A program made the position numbers and the translations under genes. Under the pieces are notes generated by a model. It saw only the letters and a list, made by a program, of their open reading frames with translations, was not told where the DNA came from and did no database searches. A stretch of 64,000 nt of DNA, taken from contig NC_054082.1 of the NCBI RefSeq assembly GCF_017562075.2, positions 1,529,050 to 1,593,049 on the forward strand, given 5' to 3'. Shown one piece after another: positions 1 to 12,500 of this stretch (position 1 is its first letter; every line of letters begins with the position of its first letter). Source of the stretch: Anopheles merus (lineage: Eukaryota > Arthropoda > Insecta > Diptera > Culicidae).

Positions 1-233
1 CGCTATCACAAAAGGGGAAAGCAATCGAGCAATCGACAGAGAGAGAGAGTGGTGAGTGAGCGAGACGGTACGCTAACCTGTAAGCCATTAAATTTATCAC
101 CACCGATGGAGTCTAATTAAATTGTGTTTGATGTTTTGATTAACAATATATCGAGACCAGCCCGAACGCCTCGGCTGAATGCTCGTTAGGGTCGGTGCAG
201 TGGCGGCACTAACTGTTTCGTTCCCATTTCCAG
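1..233. other. Intron of the chitin synthase gene (3' part)
   Basis: No open frame of interest. It holds a GAGAGAGAG run near 40-50 and ends in ttcccatttccag, the acceptor of the first visible exon. Confidence 0.7.
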
Positions 234-469
234 AGTGCAGCAGGACAACAAGCTATGGGACTCGTTCCAGGATCCGCCCGTACCGCAGACATCCGGTTCC
301 GCCGCCAGCCGGGAGTATCTGCTCGTGTTCATCAAAGGGCTGAAGGTGTTTACCTACATCTTTGTGTTTCTCGTCATACTGGCCAGTGCGTGCTTCGCCA
401 AGATGTCCTTCCTGCTGATGGTGTCCAACGTAAAGGACGGGACCAAGAATCGTTACTGTGACGTGCGGC
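234..469 (+). CDS. CHS2: CHS exon: cytoplasmic N-terminus and first TM
   Basis: The acceptor is the ttccag before 234 and the donor is gtgagt at 470. The exon encodes WDSFQDPP, then a hydrophobic stretch rich in V, L, F and I (first membrane helix), and ends at YCDVR. One leftover base joins AG of the next exon to make a Gln codon. The ATG is not in this exon; the reading frame is open to its left edge. Confidence 0.85.
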
Positions 470-3400
470 GTGAGTAAACTTCAATACCTTCCTTTGCTTC
501 GGTTGCGGACGGTGGGAGCCACACGTTTAGTAGTGATAACGGTCCCAACACCTGTTCGGGAGATGGGAGATGGAATGGTATTTTTAAATGAAAAATGTAC
601 CCTGCTCCATTCGCATGGTTTTCCGAACAAATGACAGCTGAGCTGAATGAATGGGCACAGGAATGTGTTCAATAAATATGCACTGATTAAATCATTCTAC
701 TCATTCATCAAAAACTCGATCATAGGGCCTGTCGTTCGGAACAATCAAGCCAATGTCGATCTGCAATGCAAAGCTCACCCTTGATTTGCTATTACAGAGC
801 CCGACAAACAGTTCGAAGCGTACATTCCACTCGAGCAGCGAGTAGCCTGGATGTGGGCGATTGTGTTCTCGTTTGCCGTGCCGGAGGTCGGCACCTTTAT
901 CCGGGCGGCACGCATCTGCTTCTTCAAGAACATCCCGCGACCGTCCTGGGGCCAGCTGCTGATGGTTACGATTATGGAGAGCTTCCACGTGATTGGGTTG
1001 GCAATTTTGACGTTTTTAGTGTACCCCAACCTGGACGTCGTTAAGGCCGCGATGCTGTCGAACTGTGTCTGCCTAGTGCCTGCCATCGGTGGACTGCTAT
1101 CCCGTTCGCACAAAGAGTCCAAGCTGGCCTTCAAGTACGTCTTCGATCTGCTGGCGATCAGTGCGCAGCTTACCGGTTACGTCGTGTGGCCACTGCTCAG
1201 CAACCAGTTTGAGCTGTGGTTCATCCCGGGAGCCATCTTCCTCACATCCTGCCACTGGTGGGAGAATTACTTATCGCAGAAAAGTCTATTTCGTACGTAT
1301 TGCGCCAAATCACACGTAGCCAGTTGCTAGAAACATTCAAGGTAAAACGGGGGTTTTTATTCCTTTCCACAGGACCAATCGCATCGTTCGCTGCTATACG
1401 CGAAAAATTAACGGACAACCGGTACCAAACGTATCTATTGATCGCGCCGTACAAAATCTTCCTGTTTCTCGGGGCCTGCATCTATCTCTCCGGCCAAACG
1501 GTGACCGATTTTTTCGGTCTGTTTGATAGTGGCTGGGGTAATCACACCATCACAGTACGCGAGGTAATTGAGCATCTGTTTTCAGGGCCACCTCGCTGCG
1601 CCCATGATCGTTCACGCAAGGCACCGTCGCCTTCTCCGCAACGCAGAACAGATCACGCAACCAACTACTCGCTGGCAAAGAGAGAAAGTACGATGGAATT
1701 GCCCACTTCTGTTGCCTCAAAATATATTGCATTCTTGGTTGTTGTTTTTTTCTGTGGTTCGGTCAGAACGTGACTACAACGGTGCTCGTCGGATTACGAC
1801 GATCTGTTCCTCTCGTTCCGCTCTTGCTTTCGACCCGCTGCAATTGTTTTTCCCAGTCGTGCAAATTACTATTTCTACGGAATCGAAGGATCAGATACGC
1901 CATTAGCACTGACAGCGAGTGTTGGAAAGGATTTTGGATCCCTTCCTACGCGACCAACAGTACGCCAGCATGAACGTCGACGTAACCGCTGTGCCATAAA
2001 ATCCAGCACGCGCTCCTCCACGCCCACGCGCTGTGCACTTTCCGCCAAGGCTCCCATGTGCTCCCGCGCGTTAGATAAATCGTTAATCCAGCTGTGATGA
2101 TGATTCTGGCGTTCTCGGTTCACGTTCCGCGATAACCGCTCCAAGCCGGGTTGGGTTGAAGTGACGATCGATTGGCCACAGACATCAGCGAGAAACGCGC
2201 TAGCCACAAGGTTTAGCTGGGACTCTGTATTTTCCTGTTTTCTCTTTCGCTTTGTGCAGGTTCTGTTTCATTCTCATCTTTTCGTGCGATTGCATTGGGC
2301 AAGTAAAAACATCGTCCGCATGCTCTATCTCTTCTGTCAAATGGCAAACATTTTGATAAGACTTTATCATCGTTGCTTCGATTTACAAAAATGTGTTGTT
2401 GTTTTTTTTCCATGAGCTTCATCTGGCACATCAATGGCGTAAACTACCATTTGAAAAGCTGAACACAACATACACAATTTAAGCATGATTGCTCTTACTC
2501 GATCGATAGAGCAGCATCTTTAATATGCTATGATTCAGCATTTATCATTCTTTACGCCTCTTCTACCGGCAACATAGTTGTAAAAACCTGTGTGTTTTGT
2601 TTGCACTCCACTTTGGAATGTTTAAAGCCTTCTGTTTGCTGACCAACCTGTATGTTGTGCTGGAATGCACACGAGCATAACGATTGTTTGGCTTTCAACT
2701 TGCCATGAAAGGCATGAAGGAATGCATAATAACTGCCGAGCGACTTCCCTGTTTGGTGGAAAATTATTCCCCACTAATGAAACCCTATTTAATTATTACC
2801 AATTGGCATACGCTTTTTTCACCGGTTTGTTTGCATTCTACCTCACAAAAAAAACCCCAATGCAATCAACCGCATTTACCAGCGAGCAGACAGCAGACGA
2901 GACGCACGCCTGCCAGAAGAACGTGGCACAGGGGAAGCCGTGTATCAAACAGCATTCCAAACTTCCACAACTTTGAACGTGAAACAAAACTTTAGTTCAA
3001 TTTGATGTACCACAATTATCCTCCCCTTTTTTCGACCGTTGTGTGTTTTTCTTTTTGCATTGTTACCGATTTCCATTTTCCAAACAAGCGCGCAGCAATG
3101 CGGAGTGGCAATCACATTAATTGGTTGAACGAGTACTTTACATCCGCAAAGCGGATGAAATCACTCATACACTCCCTCCACAGCAGGGTATGGTTCGCAC
3201 CGGGAACCGATTGGCGAGCAGATTAAATTAAATTATTTGCTCGCTGGCAGTCGGCAATGCCCCGCTGGCGCCCATTTACTGTACGAATTTACTTGGAGCA
3301 TTCGAAGCGGCCCCGGGGGTAGCGAACATACATGAATGCATATGCCACACTCCACTTCAAAGCTTCAACGGGCGTGTCTCAGTCAAATGTGTTCACGCAA

Positions 3401-6400
3401 AAAACGGTCTTGCAAAACGTACAAACACCACACCAACCTAACCTACACCATAATCATCCCGACCCGTTTGTGTCGAAGTAATAAAACGATTCCATTCATT
3501 AATTCATACCGTTTAATTGGCATTAAATTGAACAATCAACCCACGCGTTTTGGTAACTCCTCGCCTTTTTCCCTCCCATGTTTTTCCTCCCAGATGGAAG
3601 CCGTGCTGAACGAAAAGTTTCCCGACCTCTCGTCCATCACGTCCGATCTGGAGGAGCACGAAATTTTCCCCACCAGCAACGCCATCATCTGGACCACGGT
3701 CACGCATATCCTGTGTGCGTATCTGTGCTACATCTTCAGCAAATTTGCGTGCAAAATCCAGATTCAAAGCTTCTCCATGGCATTCCCGATCAATCTCGCG
3801 GTACCGGTCACAGTTACCCTGCTGCTGGTGTTCTGTGGTCTGCGAGAGGCGGATGTCTGTGCATTCGACAATATCCTGCCCGACTACATCTTCTTCCGTA
3901 TGCCACCGATCTACTACCTCTTCGACTACGTTGTCAACGAGTTTTCCTGGCTCTGGTTGCTATGGCTGCTCTCGCAAACCTGGATCACCCGCCATCTGTG
4001 GATGGCAAAGAGCGATCGAAACGCATCGACCGAGAAACTTTTCGTAACACCCATGTACAACAGCCTACTGATAGACCAGAGCGTTGCCATGAACCGCCGA
4101 CGGGAGGATCAGGAAGATTTCGTTAAGAAAATTGTAAGTACAGCGGAGCGTTCAATGTACGTCTACCTTGCTAATGTTTCCCGTGTTGCAATCTGCAGGA
4201 TATGGTTAAAGTGAAAGATACAGAAAAGGCGAACGAAATCGATGCCAAGGCACACGAGGGAAAGGATGACAAGATCAAACCGTACGATCGCATCCCGCAG
4301 ATATTCATCTGTGCGACCATGTGGCACGAAAACAAGGAGGAACTGATGGAGTTCTTGAAATCCATCCTACGACTGGATGAAGATCAGTGCGCTAGGCGGA
4401 TGGCGATGAAACACATACAAGCAAACAAGGATGATATTGATCCTGACTATTACGATCTCGAAAGTGAGTAATGCGACCTGCCTTACATTAAAGCATGCAA
4501 CCTCAAACTCCCATCTCTTCAATTTAGCTCACATTTTCTTCGACGACGCGTTCGTAAATGATAAATCCAAGTGCGAGAGTGCCGATGCCTCACCGCTCAA
4601 TTCCTACGTAAAGACGCTGATCAACCACATCGAAGAGGCGGCCCTGGAAGTGTACAAAACCAAGATGCGCGTATATCCGCCCACCAAGATCGTCACTCCA
4701 TACGGCGGCCGATTGATCTGGACACTGCCGGGCAGGACGAAAATGATTGCACACCTCAAGGACAAAAACAAGATCCGGCACAAGAAGCGCTGGTCACAGG
4801 TTATGTACATGTACTACCTGCTCGGCTACCGAATCATGCAGCTGAACACATCGCCCGAGCGAAAGATGGTCATCGCCCAAAACACCTACCTGCTGGCACT
4901 GGACGGGGACATTGATTTCCAGCCGAACGCCGTCTCCCTGCTTGTCGGACGCATGAAGGTCGATCCGGACCTGGGTGCTGCCTGTGGGCGCATTCATCCG
5001 GTCGGCACGGGACCGATGGTTTGGTATCAGATCTTCGAGTACGCCATCGGACATTGGCTGCAGAAGGCTACCGAGCACGTGATTGGGTGCGTGCTGTGTT
5101 CGCCCGGTTGTTTCTCGCTCTTCCGCGGTCGTGCCCTGATGGAAAACTCCGTCATGAAGAAGTACACCACCAAGTCGGACCAGGCACGGCACTACGTCCA
5201 GTACGATCAGGGCGAGGATCGATGGCTCTGCACCCTGTTGTTGAAGCAAAAGTTCCGCGTCGAGTATTCGGCCGCCTCGGACGCTTACACGCACGCCCCG
5301 GAAGGGTTCAACGAGTTCTACAACCAGCGCCGACGCTGGGTTCCGTCCACCATTGCCAACATTTTCGATCTGCTGGCGGATGCGAAACGGGTCGTCAAGA
5401 CGAACAACAGCATCTCGATGCCGTACATCATCTACCAGTGCATGCTCATGTTCGGCACAATCCTCGGCCCGGGAACGATCTTTCTCATGATGGTGGGTGC
5501 CCTGGTGGCCGTGTTTCGTATCGACATCTGGACCTCCTTCCTGTGGAACGGCGTCCCGCTCGCCGGGTTTATGGCCATCTGCTACTGGATGAAGCAAAAG
5601 TATCAGCTGATAGCGGCCTTCTTCATCTCGGCCATCTACTCGCTCGTCATGATGGCCGTGCTGGTCGGTATCGTGGTGCAGGTGATGGAGGACGGTATAC
5701 TTGCGCCGTCGTCCGTGTTCTTTCTCGCCGTCGCGCTGCAGATCGTCATCACCGGTGTGCTGCATCCACAGGAAATGGAAGCGCTGCCGGCGGGCCTGGT
5801 GTACTACATCACCATTCCCTCCATGTACATGTTGCTCGTGATCTACTCGGTGTTCAACATGAACGATGTGTCCTGGGGAACGCGTGAAAACCCCGTCGAT
5901 GCAGCGAAAAAGGCACCACCGCCGGTGGCGGCCCCGGCAGGAAAGATGCAAAAAATCTTGGGCTATCTCCGCTCACCCGATAAGGAGGAGGACGGTTCCA
6001 TTGACATCTCCATCAATGGTCTGTTCCGATGTCTGCTCTGTACGCACCCAAGAGCCAGCGCCGAAAAGGAGCAAATCGCACAAATTGCGGCATCGCTCAG
6101 CGAAATAAGTGTAAAAATGAAGGCACTGGAAATGTAAGTATGAACATCGAAATTTCTACATTCCTACGTTTGCCATTAATTTGCTCCCTGCTCCATCTCA
6201 CATTTGCTTGCCGTCGGCCCTCGGGCAAATGAGTTTCAATTAAATTAAAACACAATTTATATTCCGTTTTCCCAATCCTCCAAGGCATGCGGTGGGCACA
6301 CTTTATGCTCCCACCGTATTTCACTTCTACTCTCGCACCCTTCACACTCACACACACACACACACCGAACGCTGAATGTGAGGTTAAGAGCTTGTGCATA

Positions 6401-8924
6401 TTTGCATTTATTTACCGGCAGCTCTGTAAAAATACAAACCGAATAAGGGGAAAACGCTCACAATGTTTACACAATCGTTGTCACTGAGGAAAAATTTCTT
6501 CCCCATGCTCGGGCTTCGCGACCGGTGACGACGGCTGGCGGTGACGTCTGTTGTTGCATCACTGCACGCTTATTTTCCGCTCCTAACGACTCGCTCTTCG
6601 GGCCTGCCGTATCCATCACAACCCCGTACTCTTTGAGCTGAAGTGCCCGGGGAGTGACTGGCAAAAGAAAGCCGGAACACAAGAACGCGCCCGCGCTCGC
6701 ACGCTGGTCGGTGATGATTTTGCCAAGCTCGCGTTTACAATTTTGCACATAATTTTAAGTAGTTCCCCCCCCCCCCTACGCTTCCTCAATGGTCCTGCAA
6801 ACACTGCGATAATAACATCAGCGACATGCTCATGCACACCCTTCGAGGCCGCTACAAGGGAAAAGGACAAACTCTACCTAAATGCAATTCCCGTGTCGTC
6901 GCGCATCACTAAACACGGCGCACGGTCGTTGCCGTTGCGTTTATCACCCACCGGATGTCCTTTCCCGGTTGCCAGACCTTCTCTACCCCTCCTACACTCT
7001 TCGTCATACCTCTTGCACCTTCTCTCCTATATATATACTTGCAGCCCAACCGCTGGAACAGTGGTGCGGTAAGCTTCTCTCTCTCCCTGTCTCTCTCTGC
7101 ATCTTTTTCAACGGCAAAACGGCAGCTTCAATCCAGCGTAACGTGCTTCCTATTGCTTCGCTAAGTCTTTAAAATCCCATCCCATCGGTTCTTCCACGAC
7201 CAACCTCCCCACCACCGACGACACCGGTTGTACATGATCCTATTCACCCGTGCGCCATCCCCGTACGGTCCCCCAAGTGAGCTCCTGAAGAGCCATTTGC
7301 CGTGAAGCGAATCTTACCTTATGCTTCCCGGAGCGCATCAGCAGAGTTGCGATTTTCCGCATCCCTTAACCCCTCGCGGTGTTATTGCTTGCCACCGCTA
7401 CGGGCTCCCTCCGTGTTCCGTGTTCCAAGCGCTCGCCCTCCCCATGTGCCATACAGGAACGTGAATTTGTGTTTATTTTTTCAGGAAATTAACCGGCAAC
7501 GTCAGCGTAATGAGATCAGACGACGAAGATGATGACATCGGTAGTCTCGATATGCATCGTCCGGAAGGTAACCGTGGCCCATCCTCCCCATCCTCAGCCT
7601 CGGGCGCCGCCTCCCCGATCCAGACGGTGAAAAATGATTCCCTCGAAGAGGTACCCGCTGACTACAGCACGCACACCAGTCAACCGGATAAATGTAACTT
7701 ATCATATTCCATTTTTTTTTTGTGTTTGCACTTCCACAGCCCGAGAAGCAGATTAACTATCTGCCGGATTGGTTGTACGACGTGGATTTGAAAAACGGCG
7801 ACACTGAGACGATCTCCGCCTCGGAGGAGCAGTTCTGGATTGAGCTGATCGAGAAGTACCTGAAGCCGCTCGATCTGTCGGAAAAGCAGAAGGAAGAGAT
7901 GAAGTCGCAGCTCAAAGGTCTACGCGATCTGGCCGTGTTTGCCTTCGTCATGGCGAACGCACTGTTTGTGCTGGTGATCTTTCTGCTGCAGCTGAAGAAA
8001 CAGGAGCTACACATCGAGTGGTGGTTCAACGTGAAGAACAAGATCAGCTTCGACGAAAGCACGGTCGAGATCATGATCCGGCGCGAGTACCTGGAGCTCG
8101 AACCGATCGGTTTGGTGTTTGTGATGTTCTTCGGTTTGATTCTCGTGATTCAGTTCGTGGCCATGCTGATGCATCGGTTCGGTACCATCTCCCAGATTCT
8201 TGCCTCCACCGAGCTGAACTGGTACTGCTCGAAGAAGGCTAAGGATATGTCGCTCGATGCGGAACTGCGTGAGAATGCGGTCGAAATTGCCCGTCGACTG
8301 CAGCGCCCCAAGCCGCAGTGGGACGAGGAAGATCTGGAGGACGAGCAGAAAGCTATTGGACGCCGCGACACGATCCATCGCATTCTCTACCAGCACAAAA
8401 ACAAGCAGGACTGGAGCAACCTGGAGGCTAACTTCAAGCGCAATTACTACAAGGAGGGCGAGCTGGACCTTGGCCATCGGCTTACGCTCAGCCGGAAAAC
8501 ACTCAACGTGCTCGATACACGCCGTAAATCGATGGCCGAACAGCGCAAGATCCGCAAATCGATCATCCGGGGCCAGAATCCGTACGATTCGGCCGGAGAT
8601 CTTTGGTATCCGGACGAACCGCCCGGCCAGCAACCATCTCCCGGCTCGCGGTCCTACAACGGCCAGATGGGCGGTGGAGGCGCCAATCGGAAGCGCAGCA
8701 GTGCCAACAACAATGGCGGTGGACGCCAATCATCCAACAACGGGCTCGGCGCCGGAGGTCGCACCAACTTTGCCTACCAAGTGGACGACGATTTCGACGA
8801 CAACTACTCCGATGATGATGCCCGCGAGGAAATGCAGTACCGTCGGCCGACGGTCGAGCTCGAGATGGCCGAACGAGCGAACCGGCCACCCAAAAATCGC
8901 AAGAGCCGTGTTGCCTTCGCCTGA
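234..8924 (+). CDS. CHS2: Chitin synthase, class B (CHS2-like), 5'-truncated
   Basis: This enzyme polymerises UDP-GlcNAc into chitin and extrudes it through the plasma membrane. Exons 234-469, 798-1292, 1373-1563, 3594-4133, 4199-4463, 4528-6133, 7485-7650 and 7740-8924 join in frame to 1,560 residues plus stop; the start codon lies upstream, and perhaps 20 residues are missing. About ten N-terminal membrane segments precede the GT2 catalytic domain. Signature motifs, numbered from the first visible residue, are CATMWHE (525), HIFFDDAF (577), DGDIDF (701), EDRW (805), QRRRW (842) and SWGTRE (1024), followed by the five-segment block and two more C-terminal helices. From family knowledge, insect class A (CHS1/kkv) has a tandem pair of alternative exons for the C-terminal helix and a strong coiled coil after the five-segment block. 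Here that helix is in one constitutive exon and only a short heptad-like stretch is seen, so I infer class B, the midgut peritrophic-matrix enzyme. Chitin synthase identity is near certain; the class call is about 70 percent. Confidence 0.95.
798..1292 (+). CDS. CHS2: CHS exon: N-terminal TM cluster
   Basis: The exon begins after attacag and ends before gtacgt. It encodes about five hydrophobic helices, including segments around WMWAIVFSF, FHVIGLAILTF, YVVWPLL and FELWFIPGAIFL. It ends with one base of a split codon. Confidence 0.88.
1373..1563 (+). CDS. CHS2: CHS exon: TM and luminal loop
   Basis: The acceptor is tttccacag and the donor GAG|gtaatt. It encodes one helix (around YKIFLFLGACIYLSG) and an extracellular loop with a probable N-glycosylation site, NHT. 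It ends at a codon boundary. Confidence 0.85.
1564..3593. other. Largest chitin synthase intron (2.0 kb)
   Basis: AT-rich non-coding sequence between gtaatt and ctcccag. Short open frames here have no homology I recognise. I see no mobile element. Confidence 0.75.
3594..4133 (+). CDS. CHS2: CHS exon: helices before the catalytic domain
   Basis: The acceptor is ctcccag and the donor ATT|gtaagt; both ends are phase 0. It encodes three strong helices and then the charged cytoplasmic lead-in, ending NRRREDQEDFVKKI. The preceding intron (2.0 kb) is the largest in the visible gene. Confidence 0.9.
4199..4463 (+). CDS. CHS2: CHS exon: start of catalytic domain (CATMWHE)
   Basis: The exon is bounded by tgcag and gtgagt. 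It encodes a Lys-rich linker and the first family signature, CATMWHENKEEL, where the nucleotide-sugar binding region begins. The last codon is split (A|CT, Thr). Confidence 0.92.
4528..6133 (+). CDS. CHS2: CHS exon: catalytic core and five-helix block
   Basis: This 1.6-kb exon carries HIFFDDAF, the Walker-B-like DGDIDF, the GEDRW catalytic-base motif and QRRRW, the product-binding signature of processive GT2 polymerases. It then encodes five closely spaced helices and SWGTRE. It ends in a short hydrophilic stretch with IAQIAASLSEISVKMKALEM, a weak heptad pattern. The donor is AT|gtaagt. Confidence 0.97.
6134..7484. other. Chitin synthase intron (1.35 kb)
   Basis: Intron before the linker exon. 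It contains a CA-repeat patch (about 6350-6364), a C10-like tract near 6766-6776 and pyrimidine-rich stretches. I looked here for a second copy of the C-terminal helix exon and found none. Confidence 0.7.
7485..7650 (+). CDS. CHS2: CHS exon: acidic and Ser-rich linker
   Basis: The acceptor is tttttcag. The exon encodes an intracellular linker with RSDDEDDD and a Ser/Pro/Gly-rich part. I chose the donor GAG|gtaccc at 7651 because it keeps phase with the next exon. A slightly better-looking site at 7694 (aaat|gtaact) would shift the frame into a stop soon after the junction. Confidence 0.7.
7740..8924 (+). CDS. CHS2: CHS terminal coding exon: C-terminal helices and tail
   Basis: The acceptor is cttccacag and the TGA is at 8922-8924. 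It encodes the last two helices (around AVFAFVMANALFVLVIFLLQ and IGLVFVMFFGLILVIQFVAM), then KDWSNLEANFKRNYY-like and HRLTLSRKTLNVLDTRRKS stretches conserved in insect chitin synthases, a Gly/Asn/Ser low-complexity region, an acidic patch, and the end NRKSRVAFA. In class A genes the first of these helices is on alternative exons; here the exon is continuous. Confidence 0.93.
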   Translation, partial: PEKQINYLPDWLYDVDLKNGDTETISASEEQFWIELIEKYLKPLDLSEKQKEEMKSQLKGLRDLAVFAFVMANALFVLVIFLLQLKKQELHIEWWFNVKNKISFDESTVEIMIRREYLELEPIGLVFVMFFGLILVIQFVAMLMHRFGTISQILASTELNWYCSKKAKDMSLDAELRENAVEIARRLQRPKPQWDEEDLEDEQKAIGRRDTIHRILYQHKNKQDWSNLEANFKRNYYKEGELDLGHRLTLSRKTLNVLDTRRKSMAEQRKIRKSIIRGQNPYDSAGDLWYPDEPPGQQPSPGSRSYNGQMGGGGANRKRSSANNNGGGRQSSNNGLGAGGRTNFAYQVDDDFDDNYSDDDAREEMQYRRPTVELEMAERANRPPKNRKSRVAFA

Positions 8925-9550
8925 CCATGAGGGCGATCCACAGGCCACACAATCTGTGGCGGAAGCGGAGCACGAGACACCGAAAGTAACAAATTACTGC
9001 TCATGAGGTTCCTGTTGAGTTGACGCCAAACTTCCGACACTGACTGTGGGATGCGGTTTTCGATGGTCCGCGCAACCACTTGGTGGAAGCTAAAGGAGTG
9101 GCCCTAACATCGAAGAACAAAAACACTCAACCGTTCAGCGCACAAAAAAGACACTCTCAAAACGAAACTTTCCTTCGCTGCAAGATGAGCTGGCATGGTT
9201 GAAGCAACACCAGAACAACAAAAAGCCCCGGTAGCTTCTCGGCGAGAGATGATGAAGGAACCGGAAGATTATAGCTCAACGCGAGTGGAACGAGTGCTTT
9301 CGGTTAAGCGTACCCGGCGTACCAGAAGCGTCGAGCAGTTTCTCATTTTCACAAACTATTTGACTGCGGGCCAACACCGAGACACCATAGTCACACACAC
9401 ACACACATCCACACCCACAACACGTCCTCGTTCTGATGCACCACCGTTTACCAACACCACTCTCGGAACGATTTTTCACTGTACGATCCAAGGAAGGAAA
9501 TTTAATCACTTCTACAAATGATTATCATAATAAACTTTTCTTCTAGTGCA
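8925..9550 (+). other. Chitin synthase 3' UTR
   Basis: Follows the TGA and is CA-repeat containing (about 9391-9405). It ends just after the AATAAA at 9529-9534. The exact cleavage site is not determined. Confidence 0.6.
9529..9534 (+). terminator. PolyA signal of chitin synthase
   Basis: Canonical AATAAA about 600 bases after the stop codon, followed by a T-rich stretch (cttttcttct). Confidence 0.65.
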
Positions 9551-12500
9551 ACTGGCTGCAAATTTTGCCTTACAGCAGGGAAGGGCGTCGAGGATCGGGC
9601 CAACCGGGGGCGGAACACTTTGTTTCTGTTGTTGCTTTTTTCGGTTCACTTAAAACTTACCCAGCGCTGACTTTTCGAGCAAACTGTTACCCAAACTCCC
9701 GGGGGAGCTCCTGCCGGCTGCGGAAGGAACTTTGCCGACTTCACTGACGGAATCACTCGTTCGTGGTAAAGTAATTCCCGTCCTGCCGTTACTGATAACC
9801 AGCGCACTTGCTTTGTCCACTGTGCTGTGTAACCTTTGGACAACACGGGCTTTGGTGGTTGGACGGTGGTTTCTACTCCAGCAGCAAAAAATAAATCAAA
9901 CTTCATAGCGTAAAACACTTTTATCACAACTCATTCTTTCTCGGCCCGTCGCTCCTTCAGCTGGAGAATAGGACCGAGACCATGGGAACCAAGCATGACA
10001 CCAAAACCACCACCACCACCACCACCACCAAATGGAACATTCTAAGCAACTCATGTTGATTTATTATAATAGCTTGCCGGCTTGCTTGTGGTTCGTAGTT
10101 TCTTATCATATCGCACCCTTTCCGGCCGAAGGTACCACGTCCCGTTTACATCAACCTTTTCTGCAGCGAAGTGATGTGAAGCATTGCATAGTGCGGGCGC
10201 ACAGGTTCGGTACCTTTACACCACGGATGGATGGATGTTGTGGCAGCGCACAAACAACATATGCACTTTGTACTGGTCCAAACCCACCGCCGTCACATAG
10301 CCACACAGTACGACGGGCAAACAAAAACGGCCCGTGACCATCCATGCCCATCAATCAATCGGTTCTCACATCGCTTCACTTCGATTCGATTTGGCATGAA
10401 GGCACGCGATATTTTATGACATCGATTATGATTTTATTGCACAATACGGTTTGCACAGACCCACGCCAACTCAACCCGAACCCGAACCGGCGGGTCACCG
10501 GGTTTTGGGGGAGAGCGTTTTTCGGGCTAAAATTCTTTCCCGCTATTCAAAGAATGCGAAATCAGTCCATTTAGTTCCACTTTATGCGACAATGTCCATT
10601 TTTCCACTCGCTTGATTCCATTTCAACTGTGAACCGGAGGAATGCTGTCCTCATCGATGCTTCCGTCCTGCCCGGGGCGGTTTGCCAGTAAAGCGGGTTT
10701 CGTTCAAAAAAGGCATCGAATAGATCGTTCCACCTTTTTTTTTGTTCACAGCGATCACAGAATTGGAACAAATTGACCCTATACGGGAACTCCTTTTTTT
10801 TTAGAGATGATCCAATTCATTCCGAAATCAATCGACGCTCAAAATGGTGCATTTTTTACATTACATTTATGCTCAACTCAACTGCTACCTACCTATGTTG
10901 TTGCCTGTGATGTTTCGCATTCACTAAACGCCAACATATTTGAATAATGATCAAATGAATTTTTCCACCTCGTTTACACGCAATAATATGACCAGAGTGT
11001 AGCAATTAAAATACTATAAACCCGGTGCAAAAAAAACTAAAAAACCGCAAAGCTTTCACCACGTGTTGGGCTAAATGAAATGCAAAAAAAACTATATTTG
11101 TTAAACTTTTTTCTATCCCATAGATATATAAAATTCCAACCGCCGTGTATGGTTTACAATCCATTGTTCACCCCATTTAAAATAATACAAAGCGCTTCAA
11201 ATCATAAACTTTTCCCTGTTACGTACGATAAAGTACAATGCTTTATGTTTTCGATCGTAACAATCACGACCTTACTCACACCAACGCCCAACCTCCCACA
11301 TTCAAATAAGTCGATTCATAATTATCGAACGCAAACCATAAAAATGCATTTGTTACAATCCTGCCCTCATAATCATTGATTGCTCAGTATAAAATTCTCA
11401 GCAACCCATCCTTTGTACATTCGCTCCAACCCATTTATGCGGCCCTTCTCGTAGAGTCCTTTTCGCTTAATTTTACAGTTTAATGTGCCACTGGCCAGCC
11501 ATAAAATATTAAACATAATAACGAGGCTCGTTTCATAAAACCGTTCAAAACATTCTACATTCGCTGGACGCCGCTCAAGTGCCCAGTGCGTGTAACATAA
11601 TTGTGGCCCTAAACGATGTGCAACAGCTGAACGATCTGCCAGGGGTCCCGGGTCCTTTTTCCGTAAAACTGTCAACGAAGTATAAGTTAATGGAAAGCAA
11701 ATCTGGAAAACGCCATAACATCCAAACCAATACGATGCAAAACAGTAATCAACTGAGTAACGATAAGCAACTTTTACCACCAACTTCGAACTAGTATCTA
11801 GAGTCGACACACTTTCGTACAAGAAAGTAGGTCAATATGGAGCATAATATGCATGGCGAGAGCATTCGAACTCCAAACACCCCTCGAGTTTCTGACTTCT
11901 TTAATGGCTTATCTGGACTGGTTGTCACGAAAGCACTTCCCAGCCCGGCATTCCCAGCTCAGCCGTCGACAGTATGTCATATAAGTCCGTTATGTGTTAT
12001 GGAATACGATTGTCGGGATTTATACTCGATTGGAAAGTTTAGCACCAACGCTGTAGGGCATCAACCCACAAGGCTTTCGCCTTCTCTTCTCTTCACTCCA
12101 TAGCGACGACTTGTGCGGATGCACGCACACAAAGCAAAGCCGGAAGTGTAAAATCAATGAACCGTTCACAAAAAGATTTCATGCACTGGCATTTTGTTGT
12201 GCTCTGTCCTGTGTCCTGTTCCTCTGGCACTGCAAGGAAAATAGAAGCAAATCCCACCACACGACACGAACCACTATCGGTAACTTTTCTGGCACCTCCC
12301 GTTGTTCCCTCACCAACCATTGCTGGCCCCGAAAAAGAGGGAACTTGTTTGAAGGGGTTCGTTACTTAAGGGAAGAGCGAAAAATAGATCCAAGCCAAAC
12401 AGACTAAGCCCATTACTGTTTGGGGCCACTGCGAACCACAGAATTAGAAACTCCTCAAACGCTTCCAGTAAAAAGCGGAAAGTTACCCAACAAAACCTTT

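Noticed and set aside
4794..5951. 385-codon open frame on the minus strand
   Set aside because: It is the antisense of the chitin synthase catalytic exon; G/C-rich third positions suppress stops. Its product is a His/Asp/Arg-rich string with no domain.
8007..8729. 240-codon minus-strand ORF
   Set aside because: Shadow of the last chitin synthase exon.
9661..9906. Minus-strand segment MKFDLFFAAGVETT... ending at a gtaagt-like donor
   Set aside because: Any following exon would have to lie within or across the chitin synthase gene. No acceptor or homology was found.
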